NCBI RefSeq assembly: GCF_030812475.1
Contig: NZ_JAUSSR010000006.1
Coordinates: forward strand, 124,001-188,000
Direction: 5' to 3'
Length of the DNA stretch: 64,000 nt
From: Pseudomonas lini
GTDB lineage: Bacteria > Pseudomonadota > Gammaproteobacteria > Pseudomonadales > Pseudomonadaceae
Under the pieces are notes generated by a model. The model was not told where the DNA came from, ran no database searches, and saw only the letters and a program-made list of their open reading frames with translations. Below are positions 8,310-17,755 of this stretch, one piece after another; position 1 is the stretch's first letter; each line of letters opens with the position of its first letter. Position numbers and translations under genes: made by a program.

Positions 8310-10431
8310 CTGGCCCCGTCACCTGCTGTGCCTTAGCCTCAGCTTGCCGCTGGGTTCGGCGCTGGCCTGCGGGCCAGACTTCCCGATGCGCCTGCTGGAT
8401 AACCGGGGTCAGTCGCTGGCGGAGCTGCCGGAAGGCAACTTCATCTTCGAAATCAATCGCCTCGGGCATGCGATCGCCGGGCTCAAGAACGTCACGGGCG
8501 CCACCCTCAATCCGAATGTCGGCTACGGCGATGCGCCCGATCATGCCGAACAGCGGGACAACGCAGAGCAGGCCGGTTTGACGCCAGAGCAGCAAGCCCG
8601 GGCGAAACAGCTGCGTAGCCTGGCCGATGCCGGGCAGGTCGAGATTCAAGGCGCAGATCTGCCGGATGAGTTCAAACTCTACCTGGCAGGTGCCGTGGCG
8701 TTCAATGCGGGTGACTATGGGCTGGCGCTCGAGTACTTCCAGAAGGTCCTGGCATTACCAGTTGACGAGAGAAGATTGCGCAGCACCTGGGCCGCTTATT
8801 CATCAGGTCGGGCGTTGTTTGCCATGAGCTCCGAAGCGGGGTCGGGTCCCGATTCGCTGGATCAGGCGCGAAAGGCATTCGAGCAAACTCGTCAGCTGAG
8901 CATCGATGGCTTCAGCGATCCACTAGAGCTGGGCGTCGCCAGCCTTGGCGAAGAGGCCCGGGTAGTGCGCAGTGCGGGTGACTGGAACCGCGCCATCGAA
9001 CTCTATGCCACGCAAAACCTCCATGGTTCGGCGGTGGGCTACACCTCGCTCAAACTGTTGATGAACGATCTGGCGGCGATGCCCGAAGATCAACTGGCTC
9101 CGTTGCTCAAGGGCAAAACGGTGCAGCAACTGGTCACGGCATCGTTGATCAGTCGGATGGGCTGGTCATTCGGTGATCAGCCGCCGAACGAATCGAAGCT
9201 GATCAAACTGTTGCAAAACAGCACTCGGGGTAGCCTCGAGAATGCTGATCGTCTGGCGGCGGTCAATTATCAGCAGGGTGACTACGCCAGTGCCAAGGCA
9301 TTCCTTGAACACGCGGGCGATGGCGGTCTGGCCTGGTGGCTGCGGGCGAAACTGGCGATGCGCGATGGCGATAAGACTGCGGCCGCCGCAGCGTATGCCA
9401 AGGCCGCCCACGCCTTCCCGCAGAATGAATCCTGGGGTGAACGACGTACCCCGGATTGGGATTACGAAACCCTGCAGCCAAAATGCCGGGTCGAAGGTGA
9501 AAGCGCGATCCTGGCGTTACAGCGTGGGGATTACCTGCAAGCTTTCGATCAGCTCTATCGCAGCAACGACATTTATTGGTTCGACGCGGCAACGGTTGCC
9601 GAGCGGGTGCTGACCCTCGATGAGCTCAAGCAATACGTCGACACACATGTGCCAGCGCCAGCTGCGCTGACCCGGCAAGAGCGCGATAACTATGTGCCGT
9701 TGCCGGTGGCCGCCAAATTGCGCAATTTGCTGGGGCGGCGGTTGCTGCGTGAAGAGCGCTACGAAGAAGCGCTAGCGTACTTTGATAACGCCGAGTTGCA
9801 GGCCAAGGCGAAGTGGTATGGGGAGTTGCGCAACGATGCAGAATCAAAATGGTGGCCTACCAAACGGGCATTTGCTTATTACCATGCCGCGACAGTGGCG
9901 CGTTTTGATGGCATGGAGCTCCTGGGGTACGAAATGTCTCCCGATTACGCGACATTCGGCGGTAATTACAGCCTGGAAGCTCCCGAACTCAAAGTCGGAC
10001 CGCTGATGGCCGAGGGGGAGGTCAAGCGACAGCAAGCCTCGGTGGCGCAGCCTGACGAGCGTTTCCATTATCGTTTTGTCGCCACGGCACTGGCGAGCAA
10101 GGCCGCGGATTATTTGCCCCACAGCAGTCAGGCTTTCGCGGCAGTGCTGTGTTTGGCTTCGTCTTGGGGCACCGGCGTCCAGGAGCAACGCGCGTTCTAC
10201 CGCCGTTATGTCGAGGAAGGACCCTATGTGCCTTTTGCTGGCGATTTCGGGCATATATGCGAGTATCCGGACTTCCAGAATGCCGACAAACGCTATGTGA
10301 CTCAAGTCATCGACGCTGCGCGTTCCGTACTGCGCCCCTATAAGAATCCATTGCAGTTTGGCGGCGTGATCGCTCTCACCGCAGCAGCCCTGGTGCTGAT
10401 CAATCGTCGCAAGCGCAAAGCGATGAGGTAA
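8296..10431 (+). CDS. Exported TPR-like repeat protein with C-terminal membrane anchor, function unknown
   Basis: 711 residues from ATG 8296, which has AAGGAG seven bases upstream. It begins with a signal peptide (MFTRNWPRHLLCLSLSLPLGSALAC). Several helix-pair stretches resemble tetratricopeptide repeats (for example AGAVAFNAGDYGLALEYFQK, LAAVNYQQGDYASAKAFLEH, LGRRLLREERYEEALAYFDN), spread over residues about 120-500. The C-terminus has one transmembrane helix (GGVIALTAAALVLI) followed by a basic tail NRRKRKAMR, so the body should be periplasmic and anchored at the C-terminus. It overlaps the DUF3142 gene upstream by 14 bases. It ends immediately next to the convergent LysE gene with no gap. 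Confidence 0.75.
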   Translation: MFTRNWPRHLLCLSLSLPLGSALACGPDFPMRLLDNRGQSLAELPEGNFIFEINRLGHAIAGLKNVTGATLNPNVGYGDAPDHAEQRDNAEQAGLTPEQQARAKQLRSLADAGQVEIQGADLPDEFKLYLAGAVAFNAGDYGLALEYFQKVLALPVDERRLRSTWAAYSSGRALFAMSSEAGSGPDSLDQARKAFEQTRQLSIDGFSDPLELGVASLGEEARVVRSAGDWNRAIELYATQNLHGSAVGYTSLKLLMNDLAAMPEDQLAPLLKGKTVQQLVTASLISRMGWSFGDQPPNESKLIKLLQNSTRGSLENADRLAAVNYQQGDYASAKAFLEHAGDGGLAWWLRAKLAMRDGDKTAAAAAYAKAAHAFPQNESWGERRTPDWDYETLQPKCRVEGESAILALQRGDYLQAFDQLYRSNDIYWFDAATVAERVLTLDELKQYVDTHVPAPAALTRQERDNYVPLPVAAKLRNLLGRRLLREERYEEALAYFDNAELQAKAKWYGELRNDAESKWWPTKRAFAYYHAATVARFDGMELLGYEMSPDYATFGGNYSLEAPELKVGPLMAEGEVKRQQASVAQPDERFHYRFVATALASKAADYLPHSSQAFAAVLCLASSWGTGVQEQRAFYRRYVEEGPYVPFAGDFGHICEYPDFQNADKRYVTQVIDAARSVLRPYKNPLQFGGVIALTAAALVLINRRKRKAMR

Positions 10432-11073
10432 TCAGGCCTGTTGCACGAAGGTCAACCGCACCGCGAAACCGATCAGCAGGCTACCGAACAGCCACTGCTG
10501 TAACCGCTGGGCCGATGGACTGCGTTGCAGCCAGCGGCCCAGCGCGGCGCCGGCCAGAGCATAAGCGCTGTCGAACATAAGACCGACACTGACCAGCACT
10601 ACGCCCAAGGTCGCAAACTGTGAGAGTACCGGCCCCGCCTCAGGATTGATGAATTGCGGCAACAGCACTGAGCAGAACAGCAGTGCTTTGGGGTTAAGCA
10701 GGTTAGTGAGCAAACCGCGCTGGATTGCTGAGCGCCATCGAAGTTTGTCGCAGCTGCGGCCTGCATGGTTCAGGTCGGGCAGTAGAGTGGTTCGCAGGCA
10801 CTGAATGCCGATCCACAGCAAATACGCGGCCCCGGCCAGGCGGACGATATCGAACGTCCAGGGCGCTGCTTTAAACAGCGTCGCCAGCCCGAGCGCCGCC
10901 AATGCCACATGGCAACCCCGGGCAATGCCCAAGCCTACCGCCGTCGCCAGTGCCGCGCCTTTGCCCTGACGGGCGCCGGTCTGCAACAGCAGGATCATGT
11001 CCGGGCCAGGTAGCAGATAAACCACCGCCAACGCCATGAAAAACAGCCAGAGTCCTGCCACCTTGCACCCCAT
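10432..11073 (-). CDS. LysE/RhtB-family amino-acid exporter
   Basis: 213 residues, typical for the family, with about six hydrophobic helices. LPGPDMILLLQTGARQGKGAAL near the N-terminus is the diagnostic LysE/RhtB motif, and NLLNPKALLFCSVLLPQFI is the second conserved block. It should export an amino acid or analogue across the inner membrane. It diverges from an Lrp-type regulator 133 bases away, a common arrangement in which the regulator senses the amino acid and induces the exporter. The substrate is not determined by the sequence. Confidence 0.88.
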   Translation of the reverse strand: MGCKVAGLWLFFMALAVVYLLPGPDMILLLQTGARQGKGAALATAVGLGIARGCHVALAALGLATLFKAAPWTFDIVRLAGAAYLLWIGIQCLRTTLLPDLNHAGRSCDKLRWRSAIQRGLLTNLLNPKALLFCSVLLPQFINPEAGPVLSQFATLGVVLVSVGLMFDSAYALAGAALGRWLQRSPSAQRLQQWLFGSLLIGFAVRLTFVQQA

Positions 11074-11206
11074 TCGTGGTCTATTCGGTACGCTCAGTCT
11101 AGGGCTGAAGGGCAGGGCAGGTGCATGCGTAGTTTGCTTATAAACCCACTGGATTTAGCATAATCTGTCACTGTAAACGCGATATTCCATTGGGATCTGC
11201 CAAATT

Positions 11207-11680
11207 ATGAAACTCGACTCCTATGACCGCAAGATACTCGCAGCGCTGCAACGGGACGGTCGCCTGAGCAATGTGCAACTCGCCGATGAGATCGGGCTGT
11301 CCGCATCGCCCTGTTTGCGCAGGGTGCGGATGCTCGAAGACGCCGGGGTGATTCGCGGCTATCAAGCCACGCTTGATCGTGATGAAGTCGGGCTGGGGCT
11401 GACGGTGTTTGTCGGGGTCAAGGTCGAGCGCCACACCGATGAACAGGCGGAATCCTTTCGTTTGGCCGTAACGGCATTGCCGGAGGTGATTTCGGCATTC
11501 CTGGTATCGGGGGAATCGGATTTTCTATTGCAGGTAGTGGTGCCGGATTTGCGTGCCTATGACCGTTTTCTCACTGGGCGCCTGTTGAAGCTGCCAGGGG
11601 TGAGTGACATCCGCAGCAACTTTGCGATTCACACGGTGAAGACCCCGGGTGCGTTGCCGTTGGGCCATTTGCCCGCCTGA
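11207..11680 (+). CDS. Lrp/AsnC-family transcriptional regulator
   Basis: 157 residues. The N-terminal helix-turn-helix (MKLDSYDRKILAALQRDGRL, then NVQLADEIGLSASPCLRRVRMLE) is the classic Lrp signature, and the C-terminal RAM effector domain (about 65-150) carries VSGESDFLLQVVVPDLRAYDRF. It is divergent from the LysE exporter, its probable target. It is likely an octameric or dimeric DNA-binding protein responding to an amino acid. Confidence 0.92.
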   Translation: MKLDSYDRKILAALQRDGRLSNVQLADEIGLSASPCLRRVRMLEDAGVIRGYQATLDRDEVGLGLTVFVGVKVERHTDEQAESFRLAVTALPEVISAFLVSGESDFLLQVVVPDLRAYDRFLTGRLLKLPGVSDIRSNFAIHTVKTPGALPLGHLPA

Positions 11681-11803
11681 ATCGTTAAAAATTGCCCGCT
11701 GCCCCAGCGCCGGCGTAATCCCGGTATGTCGAAACAATACAAAAATTTCACCCATTTCGTTATATCGTAACGAATTGAAGTGAAAGCTGAACACTGGGGT
11801 GGT

Positions 11804-13762
11804 ATGCAAGTCGATCTGGATGATGATGGAGCTGAGATTGCCGGGCTGCCGCGCTTTCAGCAGGCAGTTTTTCAAGGCCGGCGCTTGCGACAGCTCGCCA
11901 TCGGCCTGGGAGCGCTGGCGGGGACAGGGCTGGTGCTGGCGTTTTTTGTCGGGCTGTTCGCGCCGCAGTCTCTTTGGGCGGCAGTGCTGACCCATCAAAG
12001 CGCAGGTTTGCTGGTGCTGGTTGCCGGGCTTCAGTCCGCCTGGTGGGTGACGCAGTGGCGCGCCCAAGCGATGAATCCGTCAGTGCCGGCGGCGGTTATT
12101 GAACAAGCGATAAGCCCGAACGGATGGTACGAACGGCTGCTGGATCGTATTCATCAGCGTTGGCTGAGGACGCTCATGCAGATTGGCGCGCCGACGCTAT
12201 GGTTGGGCGGGTGGGCGCTGTTGACGCTGTTCAGCATTGAACAGGCGTGGAACCTTGAGTTGCCGCCGGCTGCTCTCGGCTTCTCAGCCAGTATCGGTGC
12301 CGCACTGTCGTTGTTGCTGGCCTTTGGTTTGCTGGTGCTGGAACGTCAACTGACCCAGGAAAACGTTGGCCAGTGGCCCGAAGCAGGGCCGTTGGCGCAG
12401 TTGACGCGTGTAGCAATCAGCTGCCTGTTGTTGAGCGCGCTGTGCCTGCTGTTCGCCAACGAGACCTCAATCTGGCCAGCACGGCTGGCCGTCCTGATCG
12501 GCTTGCTACCGGGGCTTGTCGCTGTCGAAATGCTATTGCGCGCCGTATTGTCATTGTTCAGCCCCAGGCAGGAACGACTCGAACCGGTGATGCTGGCGCG
12601 TAGCTTCATGGCCGACATGCTGCGCTGGCCACCACAACCCTTGCTGGCGCTGCAGCACGAACTACACAACCGTTTCGGTATAGATCTGCGGCAGATCTGG
12701 GCGTTCACCTACATGCGTCGGGCCTTTTTGCCAGTGCTGGCGGTGGTCTCGTTTGTGGGTTGGTCGCTCACCGGCATTCACGAAATCCCCCTGCACGGGC
12801 GAGGCATCTACGAGCGCTTCGGCAAGCCGGTGGAGGTCTTCGGTCCTGGTTTACACGCGGGTTTGCCTTGGCCCCTGGGCCGAGTGCTGAACATTGAAAA
12901 CGGCGTGGTCCACGAGTTGGCCACCAGTGTGGGCGAAGTGGCACCAGCGGTCATTGCCGAACCCGCCGAAGGCCCGGCGCCGGCGATTGCCAATCGTTTG
13001 TGGGACGCGAGCCACGTGAATGACAAATCCCAGGTCATCGCCAGCAGCCGCGCCGACAAGCAGAGCTTCCAGATCGTCAACATGGATGTGCGTTTCGTCT
13101 ACCGCATCGGCCTGAATGACCAGGCGGCTCTTGCGGCGACTTACAACAATGCCAATGTACCGACCCTGATACGCAGCACCGCCAGCCGGATCCTGGTTCA
13201 CGACTTCGCGTCACGCACCCTCGACGGTTTGCTCGGCGAGGACCGGGTAGGGCTTGCCGAAGAAATCGGCCGGGCAGTGCAAGCCGATCTGCAGAAACTC
13301 GACAGCGGGGTGGAAATTCTCGCTACCGTGGTCGAGGCGATTCATCCGCCGGCGGGGGCAGCCAACGCCTATCACGGGGTGCAAGCGGCACAGATTGGTG
13401 CCCAGACATTGATCTCGCGCGAACGCGGTGCGGCAGCGGAGGCCACCCATCAGGCACAGCTGCAGGCCAGCATCGCCCGCGATCAGGCAACAGCCAGCGC
13501 ACATGAAATCTACGCCACCGCCCAGGCGGCGGACCTGAAATTTAGCGCCGAACAAAAGGCTTATGCCAGCGCCGGCCAAGCCTTTGTGCTGGAACAGTAC
13601 TTCAGTCAACTGTCCCGAGGTCTGGGCACCGCTCAACTACTGGTGCTCGATCATCGTCTTGGCGGCAGCAACCATGCGCCGACGATCGACCTGCGTACCT
13701 TCACCCTGCCGGCTGACCCTGTGCAGCCGAGTCAATCCGCTCAACCAGGAGCTGCCCATTGA
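11804..13762 (+). CDS. Polytopic SPFH-domain protein (HflK-like) with N-terminal membrane domain
   Basis: 652 residues from ATG 11804; a GTG at 11780 is also possible. Residues about 35-250 contain some five to six hydrophobic helices, then one more helix (about 310-330) leads into an SPFH/band-7 domain (about 340-530; YERFGKPVEVFGPGLHAGLPWPLG; NMDVRFVYRIGLND) and an Ala/Gln-rich helical tail (QAAQIGAQTLISRERGAAAE). HflK and HflC normally form a membrane cage modulating FtsH, but this protein is far longer than HflK (about 400) and is not beside hflX or purA. It opens a four-gene operon with overlapping stops and starts that ends in a metal ATPase. A membrane microdomain or scaffold role for the transporter is inference. 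Confidence 0.85.
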   Translation: MQVDLDDDGAEIAGLPRFQQAVFQGRRLRQLAIGLGALAGTGLVLAFFVGLFAPQSLWAAVLTHQSAGLLVLVAGLQSAWWVTQWRAQAMNPSVPAAVIEQAISPNGWYERLLDRIHQRWLRTLMQIGAPTLWLGGWALLTLFSIEQAWNLELPPAALGFSASIGAALSLLLAFGLLVLERQLTQENVGQWPEAGPLAQLTRVAISCLLLSALCLLFANETSIWPARLAVLIGLLPGLVAVEMLLRAVLSLFSPRQERLEPVMLARSFMADMLRWPPQPLLALQHELHNRFGIDLRQIWAFTYMRRAFLPVLAVVSFVGWSLTGIHEIPLHGRGIYERFGKPVEVFGPGLHAGLPWPLGRVLNIENGVVHELATSVGEVAPAVIAEPAEGPAPAIANRLWDASHVNDKSQVIASSRADKQSFQIVNMDVRFVYRIGLNDQAALAATYNNANVPTLIRSTASRILVHDFASRTLDGLLGEDRVGLAEEIGRAVQADLQKLDSGVEILATVVEAIHPPAGAANAYHGVQAAQIGAQTLISRERGAAAEATHQAQLQASIARDQATASAHEIYATAQAADLKFSAEQKAYASAGQAFVLEQYFSQLSRGLGTAQLLVLDHRLGGSNHAPTIDLRTFTLPADPVQPSQSAQPGAAH

Positions 13763-14790
13763 GCCAGTCGCACACGCACGATGACCACAGCGGTCACGAT
13801 CACGGCCATGGCGGGCATCACTATGGACATCACCACCACCACGGTGATCCGCAACAAGCTGGCTCGTTTCCGTGGCGACGCATGGGCTGGGCTGCGCTGC
13901 TGGTGGCGTTCGCCACTGCGGCCGCGAGCCTGGTGCAAGTGCGCTCCGGGGAGGCAACGGTGATCACGCGTTTTGGCAACCCGTCACGCGTGTTGCTCGA
14001 GCCCGGTCTTGGCTGGCGTTGGCCGGCGCCGTTCGAAGCGGCCATTCCGGTGGATCTGCGGTTGCGCACCACCTCCAGCGGTTTGCAGGATGTGGGCACA
14101 CGGGACGGTTTGCGCATCATTGTTCAGGCTTACGTGGCGTGGCAGGTGCAAGGTGACCCGGACAATGTTCAGCGCTTCATGCGCGCTGTGCAGAATCAGC
14201 CGGACGAAGCCGCGCGGCAGATACGCACCTTTGTCGGTTCGGCGCTGGAAACCACGGCCAGCAGTTTTGACCTGGCCAGCTTGGTCAACACCGACGCCAA
14301 TCAGGTGCGCATTGCCGATTTCGAAACGCAGCTACGTCAGCAGATCGATCAACAACTACTGACGACCTATGGTGTGCGGGTTGTGCAAGTTGGCATCGAA
14401 CGCCTGACCTTGCCCTCGGTAACCCTCACAGCCACAGTCGATCGCATGCGCGCCGAGCGTGAAACGATTGCCACCGAACGCACGGCCATTGGCAAGCGCG
14501 AGGCGGCTCAAATTCGTTCCGCGGCGGAACGGGATGCGCGAATCCTCCAGGCCGATGCGACAGTCAAGGCGGCCGAGATTGAAGCACAATCCAGGGTCGA
14601 AGCCGCCCAGATTTACGGTCGTGCGTATGCCGGATCGCCGCAGCTGTACAACCTGTTGCGCTCGTTGGACACCCTGGGCACCATCGTCACGCCCGGTACC
14701 AAACTGATTTTACGCACCGACGCCGCGCCCTTCAGGGTGCTGGTTGACGGCCCGCCGACCGTCGAAAACAAGCCTGGGTCGCAGCCATGA
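13759..14790 (+). CDS. SPFH-domain protein (HflC/HflK-like) with histidine-rich N-terminus
   Basis: 343 residues. It starts at TTG 13759 inside the stop of the previous gene (TTGA overlap), with AGGAG seven bases upstream. The first 28 residues hold 13 histidines, including five in a row, and face the cytoplasmic end of a single transmembrane helix (about 42-62). An SPFH domain follows (about 63-230; VRSGEATVITRFGNPSRVLL; RDGLRIIVQAYVAWQVQGDP), then a charged coiled-coil (RMRAERETIATERTAIGKRE) and a conserved tail. The His tract suggests Zn, Ni or Co binding, matching the metal ATPase two genes downstream. Confidence 0.87.
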   Translation: MSQSHTHDDHSGHDHGHGGHHYGHHHHHGDPQQAGSFPWRRMGWAALLVAFATAAASLVQVRSGEATVITRFGNPSRVLLEPGLGWRWPAPFEAAIPVDLRLRTTSSGLQDVGTRDGLRIIVQAYVAWQVQGDPDNVQRFMRAVQNQPDEAARQIRTFVGSALETTASSFDLASLVNTDANQVRIADFETQLRQQIDQQLLTTYGVRVVQVGIERLTLPSVTLTATVDRMRAERETIATERTAIGKREAAQIRSAAERDARILQADATVKAAEIEAQSRVEAAQIYGRAYAGSPQLYNLLRSLDTLGTIVTPGTKLILRTDAAPFRVLVDGPPTVENKPGSQP

Positions 14791-15845
14791 GTTTGGTTCC
14801 ACGTGGAACAAATGAGCTGAACAGCCCTTGGATTCAGGCAGGGCGATTGGCTTTCCTTGCCCTGTATGGGGTGACGATTCTCGCCGCACTGGCTTGGGCA
14901 TTTTCCAACGTGCGGCAGATCGATCCGCAAAATCGTGCAGTGGTCATGCATTTCGGCGCTCTCGATCGCGTGCAGAATGCCGGGTTGTTGTGGGCTTGGC
15001 CGCGTCCGTTTGAGCAGGTCATTCTGTTGCCAGCGGCAGACCGGGTTGTCGAGCGGAGAATTGAAAATCTATTGCGCAGTGATGCTGCCATGCAGGCAGA
15101 TCGGGTCGCTACGTTCGCTACGCCTCTCAGTGATGCGCTGGCCGGCTCCGGTTATCTTCTGACCGGTGATGCGGGTGTGGTTCAACTGGATGTGCGGGTG
15201 TTCTACAAAGTCAGCGAACCCTATGCCTTCGTCCTGCAGGGTGAACATGTGCTACCGGCCCTGGACAGGCTCGTCACACGAAGCGCCGTCGCACTCACTG
15301 CAGCCCGAGACTTGGACACCATTCTGGTTGCAAGACCGGAGTTGATTGGGGCGGATAACAAAGCGGCCGAAAGACGCGAACGTCTGCGTGGCGATCTGGT
15401 GCAGGGCATCAACCAGCGCTTGGCGCAATTGACGGCGACAGGGCAGGGGTTGGGTATCGAGGTGGCACGCGTCGATGTGCAATCCAGTCTGCCGGGACCA
15501 GCGGTCAATGCGTTCAATGCGGTTCTGACGGCAAGTCAGCAGGCCGACAAAGCGGTGGCCAATGCGCGCACCGAAGCGGAGAAATTGACCCAGACCGCCA
15601 ACCAGCAAGCCGACCGCACCCTACAGGTCGCCCACGCCCAAGCCAGTGAACGGCTGGCCAAAGCCTCTGCCGACACCGCCACCGTAATGAGTCTGGCTTC
15701 GGCGCAACAGCAGGGCCGCGATCCGCAAATGCTGCTGCGCATTTACCGTGAGCGAATGCCGAAAATCCTCGGTCAGGCCGGATCGGTGACTACGGTCAAT
15801 CCGCAAGACGATTCCCGCCTGATCATTCAGGGAGCTGCCCAATGA
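14787..15845 (+). CDS. SPFH-domain protein (HflK/HflC-like)
   Basis: 352 residues, starting in an ATGA overlap with the previous stop. One transmembrane helix (about 22-42) precedes an SPFH domain (about 43-240; DPQNRAVVMHFGALDRV; VVQLDVRVFYKVSEPYAFVL) and an Ala/Gln-rich coiled-coil region (about 250-310; ASQQADKAVANARTEAEKLT), ending RLIIQGAAQ. It probably hetero-oligomerises with the previous SPFH protein as HflK does with HflC. It is distinct in context from the true hflKC pair, which normally lies between hflX and hisZ/purA. Confidence 0.86.
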   Translation: MSLVPRGTNELNSPWIQAGRLAFLALYGVTILAALAWAFSNVRQIDPQNRAVVMHFGALDRVQNAGLLWAWPRPFEQVILLPAADRVVERRIENLLRSDAAMQADRVATFATPLSDALAGSGYLLTGDAGVVQLDVRVFYKVSEPYAFVLQGEHVLPALDRLVTRSAVALTAARDLDTILVARPELIGADNKAAERRERLRGDLVQGINQRLAQLTATGQGLGIEVARVDVQSSLPGPAVNAFNAVLTASQQADKAVANARTEAEKLTQTANQQADRTLQVAHAQASERLAKASADTATVMSLASAQQQGRDPQMLLRIYRERMPKILGQAGSVTTVNPQDDSRLIIQGAAQ

Positions 15846-17755
15846 CTGCCCCGACTACCGCCGAACCGAGTCTGTTGTCTTCGGCTGAACAACGTAGCGC
15901 CGCCCGCCAATTGACCCTGGCGATGCTTGCCCTTGGTTTGCTGATCCTGGGACTGATCTGGCGTTGGTTATTGCCACAGCAAACAGGCGTCAGTCAGCTG
16001 CTGTTGGGATTTGCTTCGTTACTGGTGGCCGTGCCGGTGATGCGATCCGCGTGGTATAGCCTGCGTTACCCGAGTCTGCACGGCATCACCGATCAACTGA
16101 TCGCCCTGGCCATGCTCGGCGCCTGGGCCACCGGCGATCTGCTGACCGCTGCATTGCTGCCGATCATCATGATCTTTGGCCATGTCCTGGAAGAGCGCAG
16201 TGTGATCGGGTCACAGGAGGCGATTCGCGCGCTTGGCCAGCTGACACGCAGCCATGCGCGAAGGGTTCAGGCGGACGGTTCGATCGTCGAAGTCGATAAC
16301 GGCACGCTCGAGAGAGGTGATGTCGTCGAGGTGCGTGCGGGTGATCGGGTGCCAGCGGACGGGCGGGTTCTATCCGGTCAGGCGAGTCTCGATACTGCGT
16401 CCATTACCGGTGAGTCGGTGCCGCTGGAAGCGGCTGTCGGTATGCAAGTGTTCGGTGGCGCGATCAACCTCGATGGCTTGTTGCGCATAGAAGTGACTCG
16501 CACCGGCAACGAATCGACTCTGGGCAAAGTTATCGCGCTCATGCAAAACGCCGAGCGATCCAAGCCACCGATCACACGTTTGCTGGAGCGCTATGCCGGC
16601 AGCTACATGGTTCTGGTACTGCTACTGGCAGCCGTGACCTGGTTCGTGACCAACGATGCCCAGGCGATGCTCGCCGTGTTGGTGGCAGCCTGTCCTTGTG
16701 CGCTGGTGCTATCGGCACCGGCCACGGCGATTGCCGGTGTCGCCGTTGCGGCCCGTCACGGAATTCTGATCCGCAGTTCGGCGTTTCTGGAAGAGTTGGC
16801 AGACCTGACTTCGCTGGTGGTCGACAAGACAGGAACCCTGACCTTTGGCACCTTGCGTTTGCAATCCATCGACAGCCCGCTGGAGGATCGCAACCACGTC
16901 CTGCAATTGGCTGCCAGTCTTGGTTCTGCCAGTAGCCACCCCGTGAGCCGCGCGCTTGCCGGCTTGGTCACCAAAGAGCATTTTCTATTGCTCTCGGATA
17001 TCCGCGAGCGTCAGGGCCTGGGTGTTGTGGCAATGACCGAGCAGGGCGAAGCCGCATTAGGTCGGCCGGAGTTGTTCGCTCAGTTGGGCATCGAAACATC
17101 GGCTGTTCCCGACCATGACGGCCCGATTGCCGGGCTGGCACTCAATGGTGAATTTCTCGCCTGGCTGTTGTTGGCTGACAGCGTCAAACCCGAGGCGCGC
17201 TTTGCCTTGAGCGAGTTGCGTGAGCTCGGATTGGGTCGGCAGTTGTTGCTCACAGGTGATCGACACAGCGTCGCGCACACCTTGGCGCTTGATGTCGGTA
17301 TCAGTGATGTCGAAGCGCAAGCCTTGCCCGAGGACAAACTCAATCGCGTACTCAAAGAAATCGGCAGTGGCTTTCGGCCGATGGTGGTGGGGGACGGTAT
17401 CAACGATTCCCTGGCGCTCAAGGCTGGCGTCGTCGGAGTGGCCATGGGTGCGGGAGGTGCGGACATCGCGCTGGCTTCGGCCGACATCGTACTGATCGGT
17501 AGCGACCTGAGGCGCCTCGGCACCTGTGTGCGTTTGAGTCGCCAATGCCGGCGCACCCTGCAGGTCAATGTGATCATTGGCCTGGGCTGGACCTTGGCGA
17601 TCGTCGTGTTCGCTGCATTCGGCTGGCTGGGTGCGGCGGGGGCGATGATTGCTGCGTTGTTGCACAACCTGAGCACCTTATTAGTGTTGGGCAATGCGGG
17701 TCGGTTGCTGCGTTTTCAGGAACCATTGCTCAAGCTGAAGGACGACGTTGAATGA
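15842..17755 (+). CDS. Heavy-metal translocating P1B-type ATPase without N-terminal metal-binding domain
   Basis: 637 residues, ATGA overlap with the gene before it. All catalytic elements are present: TGES in the actuator domain (about residue 189), the transmembrane CPC metal site (about 283; AACPCALVLSAPATAIAG), the phosphorylated aspartate in DKTGTLT (about 328), the HP motif (SSHPVSRAL) and GDGIND (about 518). There is no HMA or CxxC domain at the N-terminus, only a few helices before the actuator. The last helix reads HNLSTLLVLGN, where Zn/Cd pumps usually have an Asp and Co-type pumps an HEGxT motif, so the substrate is uncertain. The His-rich SPFH protein encoded in the same operon may supply the missing cytoplasmic metal-binding segment (inference). 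Confidence 0.92.
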   Translation: MTAPTTAEPSLLSSAEQRSAARQLTLAMLALGLLILGLIWRWLLPQQTGVSQLLLGFASLLVAVPVMRSAWYSLRYPSLHGITDQLIALAMLGAWATGDLLTAALLPIIMIFGHVLEERSVIGSQEAIRALGQLTRSHARRVQADGSIVEVDNGTLERGDVVEVRAGDRVPADGRVLSGQASLDTASITGESVPLEAAVGMQVFGGAINLDGLLRIEVTRTGNESTLGKVIALMQNAERSKPPITRLLERYAGSYMVLVLLLAAVTWFVTNDAQAMLAVLVAACPCALVLSAPATAIAGVAVAARHGILIRSSAFLEELADLTSLVVDKTGTLTFGTLRLQSIDSPLEDRNHVLQLAASLGSASSHPVSRALAGLVTKEHFLLLSDIRERQGLGVVAMTEQGEAALGRPELFAQLGIETSAVPDHDGPIAGLALNGEFLAWLLLADSVKPEARFALSELRELGLGRQLLLTGDRHSVAHTLALDVGISDVEAQALPEDKLNRVLKEIGSGFRPMVVGDGINDSLALKAGVVGVAMGAGGADIALASADIVLIGSDLRRLGTCVRLSRQCRRTLQVNVIIGLGWTLAIVVFAAFGWLGAAGAMIAALLHNLSTLLVLGNAGRLLRFQEPLLKLKDDVE

